Program-made: the position numbers and the translations under genes
In this document: piece by piece, positions 1 to 7,294 of the stretch
How the letters are laid out: each line of letters starts with the position of its first letter
Position numbering within the stretch: position 1 is the stretch's first letter
DNA from: Fusibacillus kribbianus
Lineage (GTDB): Bacteria; Bacillota; Clostridia; Lachnospirales; Lachnospiraceae
Assembly (NCBI RefSeq): GCF_030053595.1
Contig: NZ_JASGBQ010000010.1
Coordinates: forward strand, 1 to 64,000
DNA length: 64,000 nucleotides
Direction: 5' to 3'
The notes under the pieces: model-generated
The model's database searches: none
What the model was told of the DNA's origin: nothing
What the model saw: the letters and a program-made list of their open reading frames with translations, nothing else

Positions 1-2
1 CC

Positions 3-47
3 AAACCCCGGCCGAGATATCCCAAAATGATATCTGAGCCGGGGTTT
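3..47. terminator. Hairpin at window edge, likely terminator
   Basis: A near-perfect inverted repeat: the arm AAACCCCGGC at 3-12 pairs with GCCGGGGTTT at 38-47, and the inner GATATC boxes at 16-21 and 29-34 also pair. The A-rich left arm and T-rich right arm would suit termination in either direction. No gene is visible to its left, so which transcript it serves is unknown. The rest of 48-203 holds only a short GGAGC/GCTCC hairpin and AT-rich DNA. Confidence 0.55.
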
Positions 48-203
48 CTGAGCTAAAAACGAAGGAGCGTTGCTCCTGACCTACAATCGTTCAGATTTTA
101 GGTCATTCTGCAACACTCCCTTACTTGTTTTTTCTGTTTCAATCTGGCTGTAGTTCAATAAAGTTCTGTGAAATTCTATCTTTTTCGCCAAATGACTATG
201 GAA

Positions 204-599
204 CTACATTTTAATAACTTTGGGTTCCTCTGTGAACGAATAAATGGTTGCCGTTCCACCTTCAAAATACAATACAGTCATTAAATTATCATCTACAGAA
301 TACATACTACTAAGTGCAGCTGTATTGTTCTCCATCATTGCAACTCTGGCTTCACGACGCAAATCTTCTTTTACAGTTCCTTCTACACGTATCCATTTTC
401 CATTATTCATACCGCAAATTTCCACTTTTCCATTCTTCAACATTTGCCGATATACTTTTTTCTGATTGTTTGTTACAATATATAATTTTCCTTCAAACTC
501 ACATACTGCACCAAACGGGCGAACATGAGGCTGGCCATTCTCCTCAGTTGCAAGATAAAACGTCCCACAATTCTTTAAAAACTCATATACTTCTTTCAT
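204..599 (-). CDS. Pyridoxamine 5'-phosphate oxidase-like split-barrel protein
   Basis: A 131-residue protein of the flavin-binding split beta-barrel (PNPOx-like) superfamily. It starts MKEVYEFLKNCGTFYLATEE and carries the usual strands GQPHVRPFG, GKLYIVTNN and KWIRVEGTV, ending in a short PKVIKM tail. Members bind FMN or F420 and reduce small molecules; the substrate cannot be read from sequence. The reading frame stays open upstream to 737, but the ATG at 599 has AAGGAA nine bases before it. The ATG at 608 sits too close to that site, so I chose 599. It stands alone, with no obvious partner; the DNA just upstream looks like element debris. Confidence 0.8.
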   Translation of the reverse strand: MKEVYEFLKNCGTFYLATEENGQPHVRPFGAVCEFEGKLYIVTNNQKKVYRQMLKNGKVEICGMNNGKWIRVEGTVKEDLRREARVAMMENNTAALSSMYSVDDNLMTVLYFEGGTATIYSFTEEPKVIKM

Positions 600-642
600 A
601 ATAGTCATTTCCTTAGCAGAAAAATGGTTAATCCCCATATTT

Positions 643-732
643 CTGATCGTCGCCTCACGGATGACAAAGGTTTTGAGGCAGGAAAACGGGGGCCCCAAGA
701 GAATACCGGACAGCTTCTCCTTCATAGACTGA
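643..732 (+). pseudogene. Possible 3' remnant of an unknown gene
   Basis: A plus-strand frame ends at a TGA at 730-732. Its last residues (about VLRQENGGPKRIPDSFSFID) look protein-like: charged, then Gly-Pro-Lys-Arg, then a hydrophobic tail. It lies ten bases before a Shine-Dalgarno site and a small intact ORF, as a truncated upstream partner in an operon would. The frame also overlaps the 5' region of the split-barrel gene on the other strand, so it may be chance. I do not recognise the family. Confidence 0.22.
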
Positions 733-753
733 ACCATCCGGGGAGGTTTTGAT

Positions 754-957
754 ATGGGCAGAACAGGTGCTCCGATCCATGTGATTGTTTACGATCCGAA
801 AACAGAAACGGGCAGACAGGAACTGGCCGAGAGAGCTGCTCATGTACATGCAGATATGATCATAGAATCTGTCAAAAAACTGAATTGTCCTTCTGAGCAG
901 AAGGGGCGCCTTTTGAACTCGGTGATCAAAGCCGCATCTGTGCAGGAAGAACTCTGA
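754..957 (+). CDS. Small conserved-looking protein, function unknown
   Basis: A 67-residue ORF starting MGRTGAPIHVIVYDPKTETG. It has an excellent GGGGAGG site seven bases before the ATG and a strong hairpin terminator just after the stop. The middle is helical and Ala/His rich (ELAERAAHVHADMI), followed by KKLNCPSEQKGRLLN. No membrane segment or signal peptide is visible. From memory, short proteins of this style occur next to recombinases in integrative elements of gut Firmicutes, but I cannot verify that here. The remnant-like frame just upstream fits an element scar. Confidence 0.6.
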   Translation: MGRTGAPIHVIVYDPKTETGRQELAERAAHVHADMIIESVKKLNCPSEQKGRLLNSVIKAASVQEEL

Positions 958-963
958 AATTTA

Positions 964-993
964 AAAGCCTGTCGGAGTGAACCGACAGGCTTT
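964..993. terminator. Bidirectional hairpin terminator
   Basis: The arm AAAGCCTGTCGG at 964-975 pairs perfectly with CCGACAGGCTTT at 982-993 around a six-base loop, with A-rich and T-rich flanks. It separates the converging small ORF (plus) and the AICAR formyltransferase gene (minus). Confidence 0.85.
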
Positions 994-997
994 ATAT

Positions 998-2176
998 TTA
1001 GTGATGGAACAAACGGATTCCCGTGTATACCATCGCCATGCCATACTTATTGCAGGCATCGATTACCAGATCATCACGGATGGAACCACCAGGCTGAGCG
1101 ATATACTTCACGCCGCTTCTTTGAGCCCGATCAATATTATCTGAGAAGGGGAAGAATGCGTCCGAACCCAGAGTAACATCCTGAAGCTGATCTAACCATG
1201 CCCGCTTTTCTTCTCTTGTAAACACCTCCGGCTTCTCCTCAAAGATCCGCTCCCAGGCACCGTCTGCCAGAACGTCCATATAGTCCTCTCCGATGTACAG
1301 GTCAATCGCATTGTCGCGATCCGCACGGCCAATGGTATCCTTAAACTTCAGTCCCAGTACCTTCGGACACTGGCGAAGGAACCAGTTATCAGCCTTGGAG
1401 CCTGCCAATCGTGTGCAATGAATACGGGACTGCTGACCGGCACCGATACCGATGGCCTGTCCGTCTTTTACAAAGCATACGGAGTTGGACTGTGTGTACT
1501 TAAGGGTAATCAGTGCAATCGCCATATCGATCTTTGCAGACTCCGGAATCTCTTTGTTCTCAGTCACGATGTTAGCCAGAAGCTCATCATCCACCTTCAG
1601 CTCGTTGCGGCCCTGTTCAAAGGTGATCCCAAATACCTGCTTGCGCTCTATCGGATCCGGTACATAATCCGGATCAATCTGAATCACATTGTAATTGCCC
1701 TTCTTCTTTGCTTTCAGGATCTCCAAAGCCTCATCGGTATAACCGGGAGCAATCACACCATCCGACACTTCACGCTTGATCAGAAGTGCTGTATCCTTGT
1801 CACATACATCAGACAGGGAAATAAAATCACCAAAGGATGACATCCGGTCTGCACCACGGGCTCTCGCATATGCACAGGCTAAGGGGGACAGTTCACCCAG
1901 GTCATCTACCCAGTAGATCTTTGCCAGCGTATCTGTCAGTGGCAGGCCGACTGCTGCGCCAGCCGGTGATACATGTTTAAAAGATGTTGCTGCCGGCAGA
2001 CCCGTAGCTGCCTTCAGCTCCCGTACCAGCTGCCAGCCATTAAAAGCATCCAGAAAGTTAATATAGCCGGGGCGGCCGCTCAGTACCTGAATCGGAAGAT
2101 CACTTCCATCCTCCATGAAGATCCGGGAGGGTTTCTGGTTAGGGTTACAGCCGTATTTTAATGCCAATTCGTTCAT
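998..2176 (-). CDS. AICAR formyltransferase, stand-alone domain (PurH-like)
   Basis: A 392-residue protein corresponding to the transformylase half of bifunctional PurH. It should formylate AICAR to FAICAR with 10-formyl-THF, the penultimate step of IMP synthesis. Visible hallmarks are TSFKHVSPAGAAVGLPL and the IGIGAGQQSRIHCTRLAG segment of the AICARFT fold. The N-terminal IMP cyclohydrolase (MGS-like) domain of E. coli PurH is absent; the missing activity is supplied by the gene directly upstream, 23 bases away. Both are downstream of a ZTP riboswitch that senses the substrate's own phosphorylated form. The ATG has a GGAAGAAG-type site. Length matches the separate clostridial form. Confidence 0.92.
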   Translation of the reverse strand: MNELALKYGCNPNQKPSRIFMEDGSDLPIQVLSGRPGYINFLDAFNGWQLVRELKAATGLPAATSFKHVSPAGAAVGLPLTDTLAKIYWVDDLGELSPLACAYARARGADRMSSFGDFISLSDVCDKDTALLIKREVSDGVIAPGYTDEALEILKAKKKGNYNVIQIDPDYVPDPIERKQVFGITFEQGRNELKVDDELLANIVTENKEIPESAKIDMAIALITLKYTQSNSVCFVKDGQAIGIGAGQQSRIHCTRLAGSKADNWFLRQCPKVLGLKFKDTIGRADRDNAIDLYIGEDYMDVLADGAWERIFEEKPEVFTREEKRAWLDQLQDVTLGSDAFFPFSDNIDRAQRSGVKYIAQPGGSIRDDLVIDACNKYGMAMVYTGIRLFHH

Positions 2177-2199
2177 CTCAATCTTCTTCCTTTCCTGTT

Positions 2200-2913
2200 C
2201 TACACATTTTTATTTACAATTCTGGTCTCGTACTTCCCTGTTGCGATGTCAATATAGCGCACAAACAGAGAAACCTTATTATCCTCGTTCAGGCTCTCCC
2301 ACAGCATCCCGGTGAACTCATCAATGTCCTCCTCGATTGCCACCAGCTTGGGTTCTCCCTCAAAGCTCGGCAGCGGATTGCCGTCATGCATGTACGTATG
2401 AATAAAGCGGCCTTCACCAGCCTTCGGATGCTCATAGGCAAATGTGAAACGATTGCAGCAGGACGGATCCCCCTGATCGCTCTTCAGGATCGACATGGCA
2501 TAATTGTACTTTCCGTTCTCAATGTGCATCACACCGGAAATCCGAGGGGTATAGTTGGGGCCATCCGGTTCAAATTCACGGCTGCGCAGAGACTGTTCAA
2601 AGGTCATCTGATGGTCCATTCCCTCATAAATGGTATCCGTCTGATCCCCGTTGGTCACAATCGTCTTGTTGCCCAACACACGAACCGGTGCATAGATGAT
2701 CAGGCTGGGGTCAGATAATTTGCTCGGATCGAAGGCCTGTGTCCGAATACCCTCGCCATCCTCAACAAATACACGGTTGCGGCTGTTTACACTCCGTCCC
2801 ATAATGAAATACGCGGTTACAGCTTTCGTTCCGTCCAGAGACTTCCCGATCACGATCCCTCTTCCGGGATAAGCATTCTGACTTAACTCTTCTCTCAATG
2901 ACAGTTTCTGCAT
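2200..2913 (-). CDS. purO: IMP cyclohydrolase, PurO type
   Basis: A 237-residue protein beginning MQKLSLREELSQNAYPGRGI. It matches the archaeal-type IMP cyclohydrolase (IMP_cyclohyd, PurO), which closes the FAICAR ring to give IMP. Typical segments are AYFIMGRSVNSRNRVF, the YAPVRVLG strand, PNYTPRISGVMH and the FIHTYMHDGNPLPSFEGEP stretch. The ATG at 2913 is preceded by AGGAGG with five-base spacing. It is the first gene of a two-gene operon with the AICAR formyltransferase. Its 5' leader is very long (about 620 nt) and carries a riboswitch, a terminator and a repeat array. The split arrangement replaces bifunctional PurH. Confidence 0.92.
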   Translation of the reverse strand: MQKLSLREELSQNAYPGRGIVIGKSLDGTKAVTAYFIMGRSVNSRNRVFVEDGEGIRTQAFDPSKLSDPSLIIYAPVRVLGNKTIVTNGDQTDTIYEGMDHQMTFEQSLRSREFEPDGPNYTPRISGVMHIENGKYNYAMSILKSDQGDPSCCNRFTFAYEHPKAGEGRFIHTYMHDGNPLPSFEGEPKLVAIEEDIDEFTGMLWESLNEDNKVSLFVRYIDIATGKYETRIVNKNV

Positions 2914-2943
2914 GGTTACCTCCTAAATGTATGATGATTTCAT

Positions 2944-3343
2944 TGCTTCGCATTTCCTCGCCGCCCCGCTCCAATTGCTTCGCATTTCTCGCTTGGGGCG
3001 GTCGCCTCGCTTTCTCTCCGCTCCTCGCCGCACTGCTCCAAATGCTTCGCATTTCTCACTTGGGGCGGTCGCCTCGCTTTCTCTCCGCTCCTCGCCGCAC
3101 TGCTCCAAATGCTTCGCATTTCTCGCTTGGGGCGGTCGCCTCGCTTTCTCTCCGCTCCTCGCCGCCCCGCTCCAATTGCTTCGCATTTCTCGCTTGGGGC
3201 GGTCGCCTCGCTTTCTCTCCGCTCCTCGCCGCCCCGCTCCAAATGCTTCGCATTTCTCGCTTGGGGCGGTCGCCTCGCTTTCTCCCCGCTCCTCGCCGCC
3301 CCGCTCCAAATGCTTCGCATTTCTCGCTTGGGGCGGTCGCCCC
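2944..3343. repeat. 67-bp tandem repeat array with internal hairpins
   Basis: The core GCTTCGCATTT recurs at 2977, 3044, 3111, 3178, 3245 and 3312, exactly 67 bases apart, with a shortened first copy at 2945. Each unit carries the small palindrome AAATGC-TTC-GCATTT. Most also carry a CCGCCCC/GGGGCGG pair; two units have CCGCACTG instead, which breaks that stem. Because 67 is not a multiple of three, every frame stays open on both strands; these frames are not genes. One strand is strongly purine-rich. The array lies between the ZTP riboswitch terminator and purO, so it should be transcribed as leader RNA whenever the riboswitch allows read-through. Confidence 0.9.
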
Positions 3344-3345
3344 AT

Positions 3346-3411
3346 AGCTCAGAAAGCGAACAGCCTCACCGGTGAGCAAGCTCCCCGTGAGGCCTGTTCA
3401 CTTTCTGAGCT
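3346..3411. other. Long imperfect hairpin between riboswitch and repeats
   Basis: AGCTCAGAAAG at 3346-3356 pairs with CTTTCTGAGCT at 3401-3411. The pairing continues inward through GAACAG/CTGTTC and CCTCAC/GTGAGG, with one mismatch and one bulge. Neither strand has a T run after it, so it does not look like a simple terminator. In the purO transcript it would be a stable stem of about 24 base pairs between the riboswitch terminator and the 67-bp repeats. Confidence 0.75.
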
Positions 3412-3427
3412 GCGCGGCTCGTCGCTA

Positions 3428-3473
3428 ACAAAAATACCGCCTGGGTTGCTCCTTTTCTAAGCGCCCAGGCGGT
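3428..3473 (-). terminator. Riboswitch-controlled intrinsic terminator
   Basis: On the minus strand, ACCGCCTGGG (complement of 3464-3473) pairs with CCCAGGCGGT (complement of 3436-3445) and is followed by ATTTTTGTT. The 5' arm is itself the conserved CCGCCTGGGC box of the ZTP aptamer. Ligand binding should therefore sequester that arm and prevent termination, giving more purO-purH expression when ZMP/ZTP accumulates. Confidence 0.8.
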
Positions 3474-3534
3474 CGACATTCTTTCATAACGTGCTCCCTG
3501 TGGTTTCCCCACTGATCCGCCAGTCGCACGCTGC
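3462..3534 (-). promoter_or_regulatory. ZTP (pfl) riboswitch aptamer
   Basis: Reading the minus strand, the segment contains GACTGGCGG (3517-3525), the GTGGGGAAACCAC hairpin and AGGGAGCACG. It ends in the conserved box CCGCCTGGGC (3463-3472). These are the diagnostic parts of the pfl/ZTP riboswitch, which binds ZMP or ZTP (AICAR nucleotides) as a signal of 10-formyl-THF shortage. The downstream genes use exactly that metabolite. The start lies about seven bases after a sigma-A -10 element. I assign this by motif and context; no covariance search was possible. Confidence 0.85.
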
Positions 3535-3540
3535 GATTTA

Positions 3541-3569
3541 ACTATATACTACTCTTGCGAACTTTGCAA
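3541..3569 (-). promoter_or_regulatory. Sigma-A promoter of purO-purH
   Basis: On the minus strand TTGCAA (3564-3569) and TATAGT (3541-3546) are separated by 17 bases. Transcription would start near 3534, at the 5' edge of the ZTP aptamer. Confidence 0.65.
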
Positions 3570-3663
3570 GTATTTTTTATTCTTTAACAGTAAGCGCCAA
3601 ATATTCCTGCGGATTTTCTAATCTTCTGGATACCTCTATAATTGCAGGCGAAAGATATTTAGA

Positions 3664-5310
3664 CTATTTTGCTCTTTTCTTCTTACCGTAAACCGTTGTT
3701 CCGATTACGCCTGCTCCGCTCACAAAGAGAAGTGCAATCCACAATGCCATGTTGCTGCTATCTCCGGTCTGCGGAGACTTGGTGTCATTATTTGCATTTT
3801 CTTCCGCTTTCGCATTCACGGTAAATGTTGTGGAAGCAGTACCGCTCTCGGATACAATGCCGATGCTATGCTTGCCGGCTGAAAGTGTGGCTACATAATC
3901 AGCCTTTAAGGTTACAACCGTACTGCCTTCCTTGACGGTATAATTCTTCTCATCAAGGGTTTTCCCGTCAAGCTGGGCACGAACAAAATCGCTGAACGCC
4001 GCATTTGATTTGAAAGTAAGCTCTTTCTTATCTCCTGCGGTTATGCTCTGTCCTTTGCCCTCAATGATTTCAGGCGAGAACTTTGAAATTACCGTGTCCT
4101 CAAGCTTAATTTCGTTTGTGCCTTTTTCATCGGCGAAGTATTTTCCGCAATCTTTACAATGCCAATACTCCTTGTTTCCTGCTGCGGTTACGGTTGCATC
4201 CTTTGCAGGAATCTTTTCAAGATTATGATTTGTGCTGTCAAGCTCATCGTACTCTTCGCCACAGGTATCGCAGACCGCCTTGCTTATGCAGGTGGCTGTG
4301 CCGCCGGTGTGCTGGGATAATATTTTTCTGCAAATGTCACACTTATGATCTTTCGGGTCTTCATCGACACACTCATGACCTGCAGTATCAAAGCTGATTT
4401 TATCTACGGCAATAAGTGCCGTATAAGCCGGTACGGTAAAGGTAGAGCCGCTGACCTCGTCAAGCTTTTCTACGCCGGCTGAGACGCCGTTGGCGATTAC
4501 TACCCACTCGGTAACGGAAGTATCCTTAAGCGTTATCTCGGTAGGAGCGGAATCACTGTTATAGATAACCGCCATCTTACTCCACTCGCCGGGCGTGTCG
4601 TTGGCGATAGTGAAGGCGATTTGCTTTGAAGCGTCGGTCATATTACCGTTAAAAATGTACGCATCACTGTACGAATTATCCGCACAGGTCAAAGGAGTAA
4701 AGTGTTTTCTTATATTAGAAAGTCCCTTGTAGTATGAAACAACGTCAGCATAATCAACTACATTCTGCCACTTAATCATATTAACTTCAGGATGTGACTT
4801 GAAGCTGTTTGTGTCGCCGTCCTTGCTGCGGCACATTTCCTCGCCTGCGAGCATAAATGAAATACCCTGTGATGTGTAAACAATTGCACCGCCGAGCTTG
4901 TTCATCTTCACTGCTGTTGACTCACGAACTCCGTAAGAAGCCAGTCCTGTTGAACCGAGAATCTGGTCGTAGAGAGTTGCGTTGTCGTGGCTGGATGCAT
5001 ATGATACGCACTGTGAGGGTGCGCTTGCAAGCCACTTGTTTCCGCCGGATGAGTTGGCGCTTACACCATATCTGATGTCGGGAGCAGAAGTTTCTGCACC
5101 CTGAACGAAGCCCTGGTTTGAAATGCTCATACAACCGCCCGTGATACCGTCACGGATTGCATCGTTAAAGAGAGCGATTCTGTCGCTGAGCTTTGCAGCG
5201 TTAGCCTGTGTAGCAGGATAGAACTTTTCACCTGTGCATGTATTTGTGGGATGATATGAGGCACCGCCTGCCCAGCCTTCGCCCCATGTTGTGATTCTTG
5301 CTCCGGTTTG
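3664..5310 (-). pseudogene. 5'-truncated cell-wall-anchored type I pullulanase (GH13)
   Basis: The frame runs 548 codons from just behind a TAG at 5311-5313. It is homologous to the C-terminal part of pullulanase. It keeps the GH13 region with the acid/base Glu (TTWGEGW) and the SSHDN region. It lacks the N-terminal modules and the earlier GH13 regions, including the nucleophile Asp, so it cannot be catalytic alone. C-terminal parts are a beta domain, a Cys-pair module (HKCDICRK, HCKDCGKYF), a sortase-like SPQTGD motif, a membrane helix and KKKRAK. Internal ATG 5130 has no role I can support. In frame behind it lies truncated sigK. It is a deletion or transfer relic, or an assembly join. Confidence 0.75.
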
Positions 5311-5628
5311 CTATTCGGGGGGATTGGCTTGGAACCATAAACGCATCTGTGAGAGGATAGCATTATCAATGCACTTGGCGGCGTAGGTTCCCAGCCTGCT
5401 CGAACGCTCCGGATTAAAGGTATCCACCGCCTTAATAAGCCCAATGGTTCCAATGGAGATCAGATCCTCCAGCTCGTGATCTGTCTGACTGTATTTTTTC
5501 ACAATGTGGGCCACCAGACGCATATTTCGCTCGATCAGTACATGCTTCGCTTTCTGTTCCCCCTGTCGCAGCTGATCTAAAAAAATCCGCTCTTCCGAAG
5601 CGGTCAGGGGTTTCAGGAAAGTTTTCAT
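5311..5628 (-). pseudogene. sigK: N-terminal part of sporulation sigma factor SigK
   Basis: A 105-residue ORF with AGGAG eight bases before the ATG. It aligns with the start of late mother-cell sigma factor SigK: KPLTASEERIFLDQL, ERNMRLVAHIVKKY and DLISIGTIGLIKAV, then GTYAAKCIDNAIL, after which homology stops. Regions 2.1-2.3 are present; the rest of region 2 and regions 3-4 (needed for -35 recognition) are missing. There is no membrane pro-sequence, as in C. difficile SigK. The break lies next to CIDN, the codons homologous to the spot where skin elements split sigK in B. subtilis. It is either a dead fragment or the 5' half of a gene rebuilt by excision in the mother cell. Confidence 0.8.
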
Positions 5629-5775
5629 GGAAACTGCTCCTGCAGGTTCTTTCTTTATATTTTATGCCGGGACAGCTTTCGCAGTGCTTTTACAACTTTT
5701 TTATTTTTTTGACAATCCCTGTCCCTGTTCTGCACTTGTGAAAGGATACTGTCTATGTTTTTTGTCAGTACTCTC

Positions 5776-5804
5776 TTGTCCCCCTTTCATTTTTCTGCTA
5801 TACT
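5776..5804 (+). promoter_or_regulatory. Promoter of the first MATE exporter gene
   Basis: TTGTCC at 5776-5781 and TATACT at 5799-5804 are 17 bases apart. The predicted start lies about 25 bases before the GTG start codon of the MATE gene. Confidence 0.55.
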
Positions 5805-5840
5805 CCCTTAGGCAGTAAAATGAAAAGAGGAATTCCTATC

Positions 5841-7220
5841 GTGAAAACACATTCTGATCTTGGAAAGGACCCGGTCTTTTCCCTGGTACTGCATCTGGCC
5901 GTACCGGCCATGATTGCAAATTTTGTCAATGTTTTATATAACATCGTAGACCGCATGTTTATTGGAAATATTCCCGGCTCGGGCGGTCTGGCCCTGGCAG
6001 GAGCAGGAATCTGCGGTCCCATCGTGACCCTGCTTTCTTCCTTCGGCACTCTGGTTGGCCTGGGCGGCTCCATTCTCTTTTCCATGCGCCGCGGCGAAGG
6101 AAAAGAAGAAGAGGCCAAACGGATCCTCGCCAACAGCTTCCTTATGCTGTGCATTTTTTCGTCTGTGCTGACCGTCTTATTTCTTCTTTGCAAAAACAGG
6201 CTGCTCATGTGGTTCGGTGCCAGCGCAGAGACCTTCCCCTATGCCAATACCTATATGACGATCTATACTCTCGGCACCTTTTTTGCCCTGATGGCTATCG
6301 GCCTCAACTATTTTATCACCTGTCAGGGCTTTGCCTCCATCGGTATGATGACCGTGCTGATCGGCGCCGTATCCAATATCCTTCTGGACCCTTTGTTTAT
6401 TTTTGTCCTGAACATGGGAGTTGCCGGAGCTGCCATCGCCACGGTCCTCTCCCAGCTGTTTTCCTGCCTGTTTGCCGCCGGCTTTTTGTTCAGCAGGCGG
6501 GTTCCGATCCGGATCTCCTTTGGCAATTACTCATTTTCCCTGATGAAACGGATCATTGGCCTGGGGCTTTCCCCCTTTCTGATCCTGGCAACGGACAGCG
6601 TCATAATGATCGTTTTGAATGCCTCTCTCCAGCGCTACGGCGGACCTTCCGAAGGGGATCTTCTCATCACTGCCGCCGCGATCATCCAAAGCTGGCTCCT
6701 GACTGTGACCTCCACAATGCTTGGAATATCCAGCGGGACTCAGGCCATCTTAAGCTATAACTATGGGGCAGGTCGTATTGACCGTATCAAACAGGCAGAA
6801 AAATACATTCTGCTCCTCTGCCTCTGCTTCACGGTCTTTATGTTTATCCTGTCCCGGATCGTTCCGACAGTTTTTGTCCGTATTTTTACAAAGGAAACTG
6901 CCACCGGGCAGATGGCTGTCCGCGGCATCCGCATTGCTACCCTGGCCATCATCCCGCTGAGCTTCCAATATGCCTTTGTGGACGGACTGACCGCACTTGG
7001 CAGGACAAAAACAGCCCTCGCTCTCTCCATGCTCCGAAAAGGGATCTACATTTCGTCTGTTCTGCTCCTTCCAGCCTTTTTCGGTGCCAGAAATACCTTC
7101 TTTGCCGAACCGATCTGTGACGGACTCGGGGCCATCGTTTCCACGATCACCTTCCTTCTCGTCTTTCAAAAGCACCTGGACAGGCGGCTTAAAAGCGGCG
7201 GTATTGATAAAGCTGCTTAA
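5841..7220 (+). CDS. MATE family efflux transporter
   Basis: A 459-residue integral membrane protein with about twelve hydrophobic segments. It has the MATE signature in its first helix region: LAVPAMIANFVNVLYNIVDRMFIG, with the related LGLSPFLILATDSVIMIV segment opening the second half. Such proteins export drugs or metabolites with Na+ or H+. The frame stays open to an ATG at 5820, but AGAGGA stands nine bases before the GTG at 5841 and the ATG has no site, so I prefer 5841. It has its own promoter, is monocistronic, and converges on aspS. A second MATE gene lies at 12.1-13.5 kb. Substrate unknown. Confidence 0.88.
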   Translation: MKTHSDLGKDPVFSLVLHLAVPAMIANFVNVLYNIVDRMFIGNIPGSGGLALAGAGICGPIVTLLSSFGTLVGLGGSILFSMRRGEGKEEEAKRILANSFLMLCIFSSVLTVLFLLCKNRLLMWFGASAETFPYANTYMTIYTLGTFFALMAIGLNYFITCQGFASIGMMTVLIGAVSNILLDPLFIFVLNMGVAGAAIATVLSQLFSCLFAAGFLFSRRVPIRISFGNYSFSLMKRIIGLGLSPFLILATDSVIMIVLNASLQRYGGPSEGDLLITAAAIIQSWLLTVTSTMLGISSGTQAILSYNYGAGRIDRIKQAEKYILLLCLCFTVFMFILSRIVPTVFVRIFTKETATGQMAVRGIRIATLAIIPLSFQYAFVDGLTALGRTKTALALSMLRKGIYISSVLLLPAFFGARNTFFAEPICDGLGAIVSTITFLLVFQKHLDRRLKSGGIDKAA

Positions 7221-7233
7221 ACAAACCAGCATT

Positions 7234-7274
7234 TAAAAAACAGGCAGAGAAGCACGATCCGCTCCTCTGCCTGT
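7234..7274. terminator. Shared terminator of MATE gene and aspS
   Basis: ACAGGCAGAG at 7240-7249 pairs with CTCTGCCTGT at 7265-7274. On the minus strand a run of six T follows, so it mainly terminates aspS. Confidence 0.8.
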
Positions 7275-7294
7275 ATTGCGTTTACTCTGAATCA

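Noticed and set aside
2944-3343. CRISPR-like spaced repeats
   Set aside because: The units are directly adjacent and nearly identical over all 67 bases, so there are no unique spacers; no cas gene is nearby.
2898-3460. Several open frames of 90-180 residues on both strands across the repeats
   Set aside because: All frames stay open because the 67-bp unit lacks stops and shifts phase each copy. The products are repetitive, with no proper start sites of their own.
5127-5453. 108-residue minus-strand frame across the sigK/pullulanase join
   Set aside because: It is in a different phase from both recognisable fragments and has no homology pattern.
5820-7220. A recent duplication of the two MATE genes
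   Set aside because: The two proteins share only family motifs and differ along their length, so they are old paralogues or separate acquisitions.
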